Positions 35,318 to 43,984 of a stretch of DNA of 64,000 nt are shown in pieces. The translations under genes and the position numbers were made by a program. Position 1 is the stretch's first letter. Every line of letters starts with the position of its first letter. Below the pieces are notes generated by a model that saw only the letters and a program-made list of their open reading frames with translations, did not search any database and was not told where the DNA came from. The DNA comes from Halalkalicoccus sp. NIPERK01 (GTDB lineage Archaea > Halobacteriota > Halobacteria > Halobacteriales > Halalkalicoccaceae): NCBI RefSeq assembly GCF_030287405.1, contig NZ_JASVVV010000006.1, positions 62,001 through 126,000 of the forward strand, read 5' to 3'.

Positions 35318-36124
35318 TTAGGCTCTCCAGACCGCGTCAACGGTCGCCTCCTCATGGACGATTTCCCGCAGTGCACTGACCACCGCGGCAGGGTCTTCCG
35401 TTTGCCAGATGCTTCGCCCGACAATTAGTCCGCGCGCTCCGGCATCCATCGCGTCCGAAACATCGCCAAGCAGGGCGCGGACCGATCCGGAGGACGGTCC
35501 ACCGAGTATCATGAGCGGTACTGGAGCGGTATCGACGATCGGCTTGAAGCTCTCTACATCGCCTGTATAGGGGACTTTGAGAATATCTGCGCCGAGTTCC
35601 CACCCGATACGGGCTGCGTTCGCTACGTACTGCGGGTCGGTCTCGAACCGAGAGGGGATCTCGTTACCCCACATGACCGTCTCGACGATATGGGGAATGT
35701 CAGTCCCACGCAGCTCCTCTGCGAGATCGGTAATATACTCGACGTTGCGCTCGAAGGCGCGGCGGTTCTGTCGTCCGAAGGCGAGGACTGATTTCACGCC
35801 GACCGGATCGATCTCACAAAGATGATCGGTGGAAAACGCACGCTGCTGGACCCAGGTTCCGATATCCTCCCCGGGTTGGCTCGATGGGGAAACGAAGTCC
35901 GCAGTGAGGAGGACGTCCGTTTTGCTACGGGCAAGGATATCACCATAATGTTCGGCGAAATGCGGGCCTACGAGGACGCCATCGGGCCGGCCCGCCAGGA
36001 CCGATTCGAGCGTCGACTTGGGGTCCTCGAACTGCTCAACGGCACCCATGTTGATGCCGTGATCAAGCGCGACAACGACGCTCCTCTTGGACGGCGTATC
36101 AAGGAGATCCCACGTCGTATTCAT
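35318..36124 (-). CDS. Class I aldolase (DhnA/LsrF-like fructose-bisphosphate aldolase superfamily)
   Basis: The 268-residue TIM-barrel protein has LDHGIN near the start, the Schiff-base Lys in DILKVPYTGD (about residue 180) and a phosphate-binding end, ILGGPSSGSV and then RGLIVGRSIWQ. Length and motifs match archaeal class I aldolases, including FbaB, LsrF and the ADH synthase AroA'. It starts within four bases of the end of the dehydrogenase gene and is the last gene of the ABC/sugar operon. It is therefore likely to split a phosphorylated ketose to DHAP and an aldehyde; the substrate is inferred only. Confidence 0.82.
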   Translation of the reverse strand: MNTTWDLLDTPSKRSVVVALDHGINMGAVEQFEDPKSTLESVLAGRPDGVLVGPHFAEHYGDILARSKTDVLLTADFVSPSSQPGEDIGTWVQQRAFSTDHLCEIDPVGVKSVLAFGRQNRRAFERNVEYITDLAEELRGTDIPHIVETVMWGNEIPSRFETDPQYVANAARIGWELGADILKVPYTGDVESFKPIVDTAPVPLMILGGPSSGSVRALLGDVSDAMDAGARGLIVGRSIWQTEDPAAVVSALREIVHEEATVDAVWRA

Positions 36125-37146
36125 ACGTCTTTCCCCGGGCGAACGATCTTCTTCAATCCTTTAGCGTTGGCCATCCGATCGAACGCCGTTGGCAGATCAC
36201 CGAGGCTAATCTCCTCAGTAATGAGCGTATCTGAATCGATACGCCCCTGCTTAAGCAATGAGACGGCTCGCTCGAAATCCTCCGTGGTGAGCGCGTAGGT
36301 CCCGCGTAGATCGATCTCGTTGAAGTAGATGTCAAAGGGATTGAGCTCCATCGTTGCGTCCTGATCTGGGACGCCGAAGATCAGCGTATTGCCTCCTTTC
36401 GCAGTCATGTCATAGGCCTGTTCGATAGTGGGAACCTTGCCGACAACCTCGACGCCGATATCAGCGGGTCCGATTGTCTCCTTGACGAACTCCACGGGAT
36501 CTTCGTCAGTCGGATCAACAACGTGATCCGCTCCGAGTTCGCTTGCCAGTTCGCGTCGATCGTCGTCGATCTCGGAGACGACGATTGGACTAGCGCCGCG
36601 ATTACGGAACGTCTGTAAGAGTAGGAGTCCGATGGGGCCGGCCCCAATCATTGCGACGCTATCGCCTTGTTCGATGTCGGTCTGTCTCACCCCATGTACG
36701 CAACAGGCCAGCGGCTCGGCCAGCGCTCCCCGTTTAAAGGGCATGTCTCCGATGTCCTCGACGTTTGTCTTCGGAACGCGGACGTATTCAGCGAACGCCC
36801 CGTCGAGAATGGTTTCGCCTGCACCACCGATGACGGTATTGTTCTCACAGAGATGTGTCTCGCCGCGTTTACAATACGAACATGCATTACAGGGGATTGT
36901 CGGGTTAATCGCAACGCGGTCGCCCGATTCGAACCCCTCTGCGCGGGAGTCGACAATCGTGCCGGCGCTCTCGTGGCCCAGTACCAGCGGGGTATCGACA
37001 GCGAACGATCCGTGGTACATATGGAAGTCTGTCATACAGACCCCACAGGCGCTGACCTGGACGAGTACCTCCCCGTCCTCGGGAGTTGGTTGTTCGCGTT
37101 CCTGTACTTCCATTTCTCCGACATCAGTAAGTGCTGCGGTTTTCAT
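36121..37146 (-). CDS. Zinc-dependent alcohol/polyol dehydrogenase
   Basis: This is a 341-residue MDR enzyme. The catalytic zinc Cys is in SACGVCMTDFH and GHESAG provides the His/Glu. The structural zinc site is PCNACSYCKRGETHLC with all four Cys. The NAD-binding motif is GAGPIGLLLLQ with an acidic residue at VSEIDDDR, so NAD is favoured. It is related to sorbitol, xylitol and threonine dehydrogenases. It overlaps both neighbours by four bases, placing it firmly in the transport operon as the step oxidising the imported polyol or sugar. Confidence 0.88.
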   Translation of the reverse strand: MKTAALTDVGEMEVQEREQPTPEDGEVLVQVSACGVCMTDFHMYHGSFAVDTPLVLGHESAGTIVDSRAEGFESGDRVAINPTIPCNACSYCKRGETHLCENNTVIGGAGETILDGAFAEYVRVPKTNVEDIGDMPFKRGALAEPLACCVHGVRQTDIEQGDSVAMIGAGPIGLLLLQTFRNRGASPIVVSEIDDDRRELASELGADHVVDPTDEDPVEFVKETIGPADIGVEVVGKVPTIEQAYDMTAKGGNTLIFGVPDQDATMELNPFDIYFNEIDLRGTYALTTEDFERAVSLLKQGRIDSDTLITEEISLGDLPTAFDRMANAKGLKKIVRPGKDV

Positions 37147-38303
37147 TGTGCTGTCACCGGTTGTTTGTGGATAGCTGCGTCCGTTTCGCCCTGTGATTTG
37201 ATCGTCTGTCCTTCGTGATCAAAGAGGTGGAATGCACTCGAATCAAACGTGTACCGGAAGTCCTCACCGGGTGCCGGTTCATAACTTGAGTCAACGCGAG
37301 CCGTCCATTCCTCTTCGGCGACCGTGAGATAGAGGTAATTGTCACTTCCCATTGGCTCAACGACCTCAACCGGAGCTGACTGAACGCGGTCACCTTCGGT
37401 CTCATCGGTCACATGTCGGATATCCTCAGGTCGTACGCCTAAGATCAGCCGCTGACTGGTTTCGAGCCCGAGACGTTTCTCGAAGTTTCCGAGCGGATAC
37501 GACAGAATCTTCTCGTCGGCGTCCGCGACGAGATATTGGCTGCCGTCTCGCTGCTTGACGGTTACGTCGAGGAAATTCATCGATGGCGAGCCGATAAAGC
37601 CCGCAACGAATCGGTTCGCCGGATGATCGTACACTTCGTTTGGCGACCCGACCTGTTGGAGTTGTCCATCGTTGAGAACAGCGATGCGATCACCCATCGT
37701 CATAGCCTCCGCTTGGTCGTGGGTAACGTAGATGGACGTCACGTCGAGCTCCTGTTGGATACGGGTGATCTCCGTCCGCATGTGGGTCCGAAGCTTCGCA
37801 TCGAGGTTCGAAAGCGGCTCGTCGAACAAGAACGCCTGGGGTTCGCGGACGATCGCTCGTCCAAGTGCGACGCGTTGTTGCTGCCCACCGGAGAGTTCTT
37901 TTGGCTTGTCGTTTAGAAGCTCCGTGATCCCCATCATTTCGGCGGTCGACTCGACGCGCTCGTTGATCTCCTCGTCTGGCAGGTCGGTCGACAGTTGCAG
38001 GCCGAACCCCATGTTCCGTCTGACGGTCATATGGGGATACAGCGCGTAGTTCTGGAACACCATCGCGATGTCCCGATCACGCGGATCGAGGTTGTTCACT
38101 CGCCTGTCGCCGATCGTCACGTCTCCGCTCGTGACCGTTTCGAGCCCGGCGATCATCCGTAGGGTCGTGGATTTCCCACAGCCGGATGGCCCGACGAGCA
38201 CGAGGAACTCCCCGTCCTCGATCTCGAGGTCGAGGTGATCGACGGCGACGAGATCGCCGTCGTTGAACGTTTTCAGTACGTCGTTGAGTGTGATTCGTCC
38301 CAT
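37143..38303 (-). CDS. Sugar ABC transporter ATPase (MalK/UgpC type)
   Basis: The protein has 386 residues. Walker A is GPSGCGKST (about residues 38-46), the ABC signature LSGGQQQRVALGRA, Walker B AFLFDEPLSNLDA and the H-loop VTHDQAEAM. The C-terminal 140 residues form the TOBE/regulatory domain of carbohydrate importers. It energises the two permeases at 40530-42321. It overlaps the dehydrogenase by four bases and starts five bases after the regulator-kinase stop. Confidence 0.95.
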   Translation of the reverse strand: MGRITLNDVLKTFNDGDLVAVDHLDLEIEDGEFLVLVGPSGCGKSTTLRMIAGLETVTSGDVTIGDRRVNNLDPRDRDIAMVFQNYALYPHMTVRRNMGFGLQLSTDLPDEEINERVESTAEMMGITELLNDKPKELSGGQQQRVALGRAIVREPQAFLFDEPLSNLDAKLRTHMRTEITRIQQELDVTSIYVTHDQAEAMTMGDRIAVLNDGQLQQVGSPNEVYDHPANRFVAGFIGSPSMNFLDVTVKQRDGSQYLVADADEKILSYPLGNFEKRLGLETSQRLILGVRPEDIRHVTDETEGDRVQSAPVEVVEPMGSDNYLYLTVAEEEWTARVDSSYEPAPGEDFRYTFDSSAFHLFDHEGQTIKSQGETDAAIHKQPVTAQ

Positions 38304-38307
38304 GGTT

Positions 38308-40527
38308 CTAGTTGAATTTGATGTCGTACGTATCGACGAACGTCCGCAGTTGATCGTACGTCGGTGGGTCGCCGTTTCGAACGAACCAGCCGGCGAGTGC
38401 GTTGCCCAGGATGAGCTGCTCGCCGCCGGCGAGGCCGTTGAGCTGTGCGAGGATCAGCCCGGCGTTGAAGTGATCGCCGGCGCTAGTCGTCATGATCGGA
38501 TCCGTCGTTCGGGGGATGTCCGTTCGGAAGGTCTCGTCGCCGTCGACGAGGACCGACTCGACGGGGGAGTGGCCGACAAAACGGCTCACGCCGAGTTGCT
38601 CGCGAGCGACCGTCGCCGCGCTTCGAAGCGACCGTTCCTGATCCTCCGACGCCGAGAGGTTCGCTAGCGCCATCGTCTCGCCGCGGTTCGCGCTAAACGT
38701 AACCGGGACCGTCTCGTCGAGGCGCCGAAGCGAGGTTAAGCCATCACGGAGATGCTCCCTCGACAACTGGCGGATGTCGGCCGGATCGATGAATACCGAG
38801 TTCGGTGGGTCCGACAGAAGCGGCCAGAGATCCGTTCGGAGGCCGTCCCAGATAGTCGGCATCATCGGAAGAAACGCCCAGTAGCCGAGGCCGAGCAGGT
38901 CGGTACCGTCGACCGTCTCGGCCACGGTCTCTACTCCGACCTCGGAGCAGATATGGTCCCAGTCGACCGTCGAAAGCGAGCCGGTCTCCTGAAGCATTAG
39001 TTTCCCGTCGTTGAACTCGACGGCATCCGTAATCGTCGGCTCGCCGAACGAGTGTAACTCGTATTCGCCGAACTCCTCACGGAATTTCTCGTGTATCGGC
39101 TGGCCGAACGCGCCGATCAGCGTCGGCGTGTGTCCGAGCGTCCCGAACGCCCGCGAGAGATGGGCGGCGTGGCCACCACACCGGGTGCCGACCTGCAACC
39201 ACTCGTTGGTAAACGACGTATCCGAGGCGGCCGACGTCCGGATCCGGTCGCCCAGCTCTTCGAGGTGATCGAGCCGGTCGTACTCGTCCGGGCCGTGTCG
39301 TTCGTCGACCATCTGACGGACGTTGTCGACCATCCCATCGAAGCCGAACGTCACCTCGCTATCGGCGAGTTCGTCGGGCAGCGACGCCAGACAGGTGGCG
39401 AGGTACTCCGCAGTCTCCTCGTCCATCGACTGTGACGGCTGGCGTGTCTCTCGCTCGTAGACCGTCAGCCGCCTGCTTCCGTAATCCTCGAGCGTTGCCT
39501 TCCAGCCACCGACCGTTTTCGTTCCCGGTTCGTCGTCGATATCGAGTTCGAGATACGCGCGCACGTCGAACGGCGAATAGTAGTAGCCGGTGACGACGCC
39601 GCGCTTGACGACCGGTTCGCTAGTTTCGGTACCGTAACTCTCGAACTCGACCTCGAAGGATTCGACGGGTCGCGATTGAGTCACCTTCTTGAGATCGGCC
39701 AGACAATCGCGCATCCGGAGGTAGCGTTTCGGGAATGTGACGTCCTCTTCGGCCCCTCGAACGGGTTTCGCAAGCGACCAGATCGAGACGTCTAGAAACC
39801 GATCGAGGAGGAACGCGAGCTCGGGGTTCGTGATCCGGAACCCCTGCTCTTGGGTCGCCATGCTGGTCGTGGAGGTGTCCGTCCAGAAGAACGCCTCCCG
39901 CCGGTCGCTCGTGACGACCATCGATTCGTTGCTCTTGATGCCCCGAACCCGGTCGACGTCGTCAACGATCCGCGTCGGCAACTCGACAGTGTCCCCGTTG
40001 ATGTGTTCATCGTCGAGGTTCGAGACGACGAGCTGGGTACGGACGTCCGTACACGCGGCCAGGTCCTCGCGGAACGTCTCGATCTCCCCGAGTGGCGCCA
40101 GCATGAAGACGCTCTCGTTCGCCTCCGTGATCACGTTGCGAACGTGCTTCTTGATCGACGCCCGGCTCTTGAACAGATTGACCCCACCGTGGATCCCCTC
40201 GATGGTCTGGTAAAGTTCCTTCAGTTCGTCTTCGGCGTCTCTGAGCCGGTTGACCAGCGGATCGATCGTCTCGGTCGGATCGATCGCATAGGCCTGCTGG
40301 GGATAGTCGTCGATGATCTCGACGAACCCCTCGTCGCGGAGATCATCGACGACGTTGTAAACTCGCTGTTTCGGGACGTCACAGTTCTGCGCGATCTCCG
40401 TCATCGTCTGTTTCCCGTATCTGATCAGCGTGAGATAGACCTCCGCTTCGGAATGGGACATTCCGACGTTTTCCTCCAGAGTCGCCCGGAGATCGGTCCG
40501 TCCGAGCGAGGGGCGCGATCCGCTCAT
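38308..40527 (-). CDS. TrmB-type sugar-sensing regulator fused to a PfkB-family kinase domain
   Basis: This is a 739-residue fusion. Residues 12-80: TrmB winged helix (MSHSEAEVYLTLIRYGKQTM, then VPKQRVYNVVDDLRDEGFVE). Residues 80-115: coiled-coil dimer helix. Residues 115-400: TrmB effector region, with a PLD-like part and the sugar-binding part (GVVTGYYYSPFDVRAYLELD). Residues about 420-735: PfkB fold, with an N-terminal CGGHAAHLSRAFGTLGHTPT resembling the G-G-N-x-A-N motif and the C-terminal TTSAGDHFNAGLILA, which keeps the catalytic Asp of the A-G-D signature. Standard TrmB proteins end near residue 350. It lies inside the ABC operon and is probably both its regulator and its kinase. Confidence 0.87.
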   Translation of the reverse strand: MSGSRPSLGRTDLRATLEENVGMSHSEAEVYLTLIRYGKQTMTEIAQNCDVPKQRVYNVVDDLRDEGFVEIIDDYPQQAYAIDPTETIDPLVNRLRDAEDELKELYQTIEGIHGGVNLFKSRASIKKHVRNVITEANESVFMLAPLGEIETFREDLAACTDVRTQLVVSNLDDEHINGDTVELPTRIVDDVDRVRGIKSNESMVVTSDRREAFFWTDTSTTSMATQEQGFRITNPELAFLLDRFLDVSIWSLAKPVRGAEEDVTFPKRYLRMRDCLADLKKVTQSRPVESFEVEFESYGTETSEPVVKRGVVTGYYYSPFDVRAYLELDIDDEPGTKTVGGWKATLEDYGSRRLTVYERETRQPSQSMDEETAEYLATCLASLPDELADSEVTFGFDGMVDNVRQMVDERHGPDEYDRLDHLEELGDRIRTSAASDTSFTNEWLQVGTRCGGHAAHLSRAFGTLGHTPTLIGAFGQPIHEKFREEFGEYELHSFGEPTITDAVEFNDGKLMLQETGSLSTVDWDHICSEVGVETVAETVDGTDLLGLGYWAFLPMMPTIWDGLRTDLWPLLSDPPNSVFIDPADIRQLSREHLRDGLTSLRRLDETVPVTFSANRGETMALANLSASEDQERSLRSAATVAREQLGVSRFVGHSPVESVLVDGDETFRTDIPRTTDPIMTTSAGDHFNAGLILAQLNGLAGGEQLILGNALAGWFVRNGDPPTYDQLRTFVDTYDIKFN

Positions 40528-40529
40528 GA

Positions 40530-41393
40530 TTACTGTTTCATCGCCCCCATTGTGAGACCGCTGACGAGGTAGTTCTTCACGATCAACCCGAAGAGGACCA
40601 TTGGCGTCAGGATGACGATACCGATCGCCATCACCTGCCCCCAGAGAGTACCTGTTTGTGTGACGAGCTGTGCGGCGGCGACGGGGATCGTCTGTGTCTC
40701 ATTGTTGGTGAAGATGAGCGCGAAGAGAAAGTCGTTCCATGCGAAGACGATCGAGATGATCGCGGTCGCGCCGATGCCGGGCAACACCAGCGGCAATGCG
40801 ACCTTATAGAACGCCTGCCACTGGGTGGCACCGTCGATACGTGCGGCCTCTTCGAGGGCCTCCGGAACCTCATCGAAGAACGACCGCATCAGCCAGATGG
40901 CAAACGGGAGGTTGAACGTGGTGTACGCGATCACCAGCCCGAGCCGCGTGTTCAACAGTCCCGCGAACTGATAGAGGAGGTACAGCGGCACGATAACGAC
41001 CGCGATCGGTGCCATCCGGGTGCTGATGATCCAGAACGCGAAATGCTTCTTGCCCTTAATTCGGAGCCGGGAAAGGCCGTACCCACCGAGTGTCCCAAAC
41101 GTGATGGCGATCGCCGCCGATGCGATCGAGACGATGGCGCTGTTGAGGAGATATTTCGTCAACGGGTTCGACCCGAACAGGAGCTCCTGGTAGTACTGCA
41201 GCGTCGGCTCGAACAGGAGCTGCGGTGGCATCTGGAACATGCCGGAACGGACCTTGAGCGAGGACAGGAACATCCAGACGATGGGAACGAGCGTCCAGAG
41301 AATGAACAGCCCCAGGATGGTGTAGATGCCGAATCGCTGGAGGTACTCGCGCACGCCCGCGCCGTCTTGGCCCGGATGGGTAGCGTTACTCAT
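40530..41393 (-). CDS. Sugar ABC transporter permease (MalG/UgpE type)
   Basis: The protein has 287 residues from MSNATHPGQDG; the upstream 40-codon extension is out of character. Six membrane segments are present. The EAA loop that contacts the ATPase is EEAARIDGATQWQAF (about residues 187-201), followed by VALPLVLPGI. Its start overlaps the other permease by eight bases. It is the inner-membrane half-channel for the sugar importer. Confidence 0.93.
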   Translation of the reverse strand: MSNATHPGQDGAGVREYLQRFGIYTILGLFILWTLVPIVWMFLSSLKVRSGMFQMPPQLLFEPTLQYYQELLFGSNPLTKYLLNSAIVSIASAAIAITFGTLGGYGLSRLRIKGKKHFAFWIISTRMAPIAVVIVPLYLLYQFAGLLNTRLGLVIAYTTFNLPFAIWLMRSFFDEVPEALEEAARIDGATQWQAFYKVALPLVLPGIGATAIISIVFAWNDFLFALIFTNNETQTIPVAAAQLVTQTGTLWGQVMAIGIVILTPMVLFGLIVKNYLVSGLTMGAMKQ

Positions 41394-42321
41394 CGCCGGC
41401 ACCCCCCATGACGGATTCGACGAAGAAGATGCCAAGCAGAATCGTTGCCACGAGCATGACGGTCCCAAGGGCTGCGCCGTACCCGAGGTTGTAGAAGCGC
41501 AGCGCCTGTTCATAGACGAAAAAGCCGATGATCTTCGTCGAGCTGGCGGGACCGCCGCCCGTGGTGATGAAGATCTTCGTGAAGTACCGCATCAGGTCCA
41601 TCGACCGCAGCAATAACGCGATAGCCAGCGCCGGCGTCAGCATCGGGAGCGTCACATACCGGAACTCCGACCAGAACGTCGCACCGTCCACACGGGCGGC
41701 CTCGTACAGTTGCTGTGGAATCGACTTGAGCCCGGCCAACACGATCAGTACGACGAGAGGCGTCCATTGCCAGGTGTCCATGACGATGACCGCGATCAGC
41801 GCGCTCGGGCGCGATCCGAGCACGGGTCCCCCCGTGGCGAGCCCGACCTGATTGAGCAGCCACGTGTAGAGCCCGAACGAGGGATCGAGGAGGAACTGCC
41901 ACAGCAGTCCGACGACGACGGGGGCGATCATCATCGGCATGATGATGATCCCTGTCAGGACGTTCTCGCCGCGTGAGACGCGGTCCAATAGCACAGCGAT
42001 CGCCGTACCTAGCGTGATTTGGATGGAAAGGGCTCCGCCGACGTAGAGCACCGTTACCTTCCACGAATTGATGACGGCATCGTTAAACATCGCTCGGTAG
42101 TTCTCAATTCCGACGAACATGGTCTGCTCGCCCGGGAGAACGGACATCTGCATGACCGAAAGCCAGAGCAACGCGACGAGCGGGACGATGCTCAAGATCC
42201 CGAGGACGATGACGCTCGGCGCGAGCAGGAGCGTCTCGAACGAGACCGGTAGCCGCTGGACGAGTCCGCCGGACTCCTCGGGCTCTTCGCCCACGTAGAC
42301 GTTCGATTGTTGTGTTGCCAT
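41386..42321 (-). CDS. Sugar ABC transporter permease (MalF/UgpA type)
   Basis: The protein has 311 residues from MATQQSNVYVGEEPE. It has six membrane segments with an extended periplasmic loop after the first, as in MalF/UgpA-type permeases. The EAA motif is YEAARVDGATFWSEF, followed by RYVTLPML. It lies 13 bases after the binding-protein stop and overlaps the second permease by eight bases. Confidence 0.93.
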   Translation of the reverse strand: MATQQSNVYVGEEPEESGGLVQRLPVSFETLLLAPSVIVLGILSIVPLVALLWLSVMQMSVLPGEQTMFVGIENYRAMFNDAVINSWKVTVLYVGGALSIQITLGTAIAVLLDRVSRGENVLTGIIIMPMMIAPVVVGLLWQFLLDPSFGLYTWLLNQVGLATGGPVLGSRPSALIAVIVMDTWQWTPLVVLIVLAGLKSIPQQLYEAARVDGATFWSEFRYVTLPMLTPALAIALLLRSMDLMRYFTKIFITTGGGPASSTKIIGFFVYEQALRFYNLGYGAALGTVMLVATILLGIFFVESVMGGAGDE

Positions 42322-42334
42322 ACCTTCTAATGAT

Positions 42335-43771
42335 TTATTGCAAGGTGTTCGACCAACCGTCGTCAACGGCTTGCATCGTCTCCTCGGGCGATTTGTTACC
42401 AGCAATCATTCCCGAGAGTTCGGAGTAGAGCACCTCGTTGAGTTCCAGCCATCGCGGCGGTTTCGGTCGCATCCCGACGTAGTCCGCGGTCCAAGCCTCC
42501 TGGACTGGCGGAACGACGTTGGGGTACTCGCTTTCCTCGGTCGGTTGTTCCGCAGCCTGCTGGACCTCCTCACGTTCGTAGACGGAGTGGCGCGTCGGTG
42601 TCCCGCCCGCCATCTCGAGCGCGCGCATTTGGACCTCCGGGGAGGTCGCCCAGACGAGGAACTCCCACGCGGCCGCCTTCTCGGCGTCCGTGGAGTAGCC
42701 GTTGATAGCGAGGCCGGCCCCGCCATAGAGATTCACGGGCCGGTCGGATCCCTGGGGGAGCAACGCCCACCCGACGTTTTCGCTGACCTGGCTATCGTCC
42801 GGGTTGGCGAACATGGCGTTGAATTCGTGCCACTCGGGCGTCATCGCGATTTCGCTCTGGGCGAAGGCTTGACCGACACCGTCCCACGTCCACGACGTCG
42901 ACCCAGGGTGAGCGATGTCAAGCAGTCGATTGTAGAACCGTGCGGCCTCGACGCCGTTTTCTCCCGAGAAGTTCGGCTGGGGATCGTCGGGCCATTCGTC
43001 GTCCATCCGACCGGAGAATCCTTCGACATCCTCGCCCCCATAGGCCCAGAACACGTTGTGGAAGTCACACTGTAGCGAGTCGTGTTGTTGAGCCTGATGT
43101 CCCGTCCCGTATTCGACTTCGTCGACGTTCTCGTTGATCCATTCGGCCATCTGATAGTACTCTTCCCACGTCCGTTCCCGGCCAGGCTCGAAGGGGAAGC
43201 CGAGATCGGATTCCGCTTGGTCCCCGTAGTTCTCTACGATGTCCGTCCGATACGCCCACAGCATGGTCGGACAGTCGTACGGAAGGCCACGGAGGTACTC
43301 CCCATCGCCGAAATACCCACACGCATCGAGGTGACTCTCGATGAAGTCGTCGATGCCGTTCGGGATATCCGCGTGCTCGTCGGACTCGATGTACGGATCC
43401 AACGGCTCCATGTCCGGATAGTACCGTGAACTGACGACATACGGGTCCGCGTAGAACACCTGAATGTTCCCGGACTGGCTGTTGATGTCGCTTGCCAGCC
43501 GCTCGGAGTAGTTCTCGAACGGGGTGAGGGTGATATCGACCTCGATCCCGGTTTCCTCGGTGAACTCGTCGATGATCTCGTTGATCGCCACGCTGGGTGG
43601 CGTCGACTCCGAAATGAAACTGATCGAGGAAGCCGGCTCTACATCCGATGGCGCGGACGCTTCCCCGTCATCGCCACCGCCCATACAGCCCGCAATGGAC
43701 GCGATCCCGATCGCACTCCCTGTCTGAATGAATGTTCGCCGATCGACGCGTCGGTTGCCATGCCTTGTCAT
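42335..43771 (-). CDS. Sugar ABC transporter substrate-binding lipoprotein
   Basis: The protein has 478 residues from MTRHGNRRVDRR. The twin-arginine motif DRRTFIQTGS and lipobox ASIAGC show Tat export and lipid anchoring at Cys33. The mature part is a family 1 extracellular solute-binding protein (ISFISESTPPS at the start, LYGGAGLAING, then EKAAAWEFLVWATSPE). It is first gene of the importer operon. Sequences upstream (43772-43960) are A/T-rich and carry promoters for both directions. The substrate is a carbohydrate or polyol by family. Confidence 0.93.
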   Translation of the reverse strand: MTRHGNRRVDRRTFIQTGSAIGIASIAGCMGGGDDGEASAPSDVEPASSISFISESTPPSVAINEIIDEFTEETGIEVDITLTPFENYSERLASDINSQSGNIQVFYADPYVVSSRYYPDMEPLDPYIESDEHADIPNGIDDFIESHLDACGYFGDGEYLRGLPYDCPTMLWAYRTDIVENYGDQAESDLGFPFEPGRERTWEEYYQMAEWINENVDEVEYGTGHQAQQHDSLQCDFHNVFWAYGGEDVEGFSGRMDDEWPDDPQPNFSGENGVEAARFYNRLLDIAHPGSTSWTWDGVGQAFAQSEIAMTPEWHEFNAMFANPDDSQVSENVGWALLPQGSDRPVNLYGGAGLAINGYSTDAEKAAAWEFLVWATSPEVQMRALEMAGGTPTRHSVYEREEVQQAAEQPTEESEYPNVVPPVQEAWTADYVGMRPKPPRWLELNEVLYSELSGMIAGNKSPEETMQAVDDGWSNTLQ

Positions 43772-43984
43772 GTCAAACTCTACTGGACAACTATAATCAT
43801 GCTCATTAATAAACTTTATTTCCATTATAATCAAATAGCTCATAGAAGTCTATAGAGGCTATACGCTGTTTTAACTTCATATTTCGTGGTGTAAAAATAG
43901 AAAATAAGATTTCATGATGTGTATTAAATATTCTCGGTCGTTCAGCCCCTACATTTTTATTGTATGGTAGTTTTTGACAGCCTG
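43772..43984. promoter_or_regulatory. Divergent promoter region of the sugar island
   Basis: A/T-rich spacer between the importer operon and the divergent dehydrogenase. For the plus side, acatttttat (43951-43960) lies 25-34 bases before the ATG at 43985. For the minus side, the run around 43805-43835 (taataaactttatttcc) is a good TATA candidate for the binding-protein gene. A control element for the TrmB fusion would be expected here, but no convincing long palindrome was found. Confidence 0.55.
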
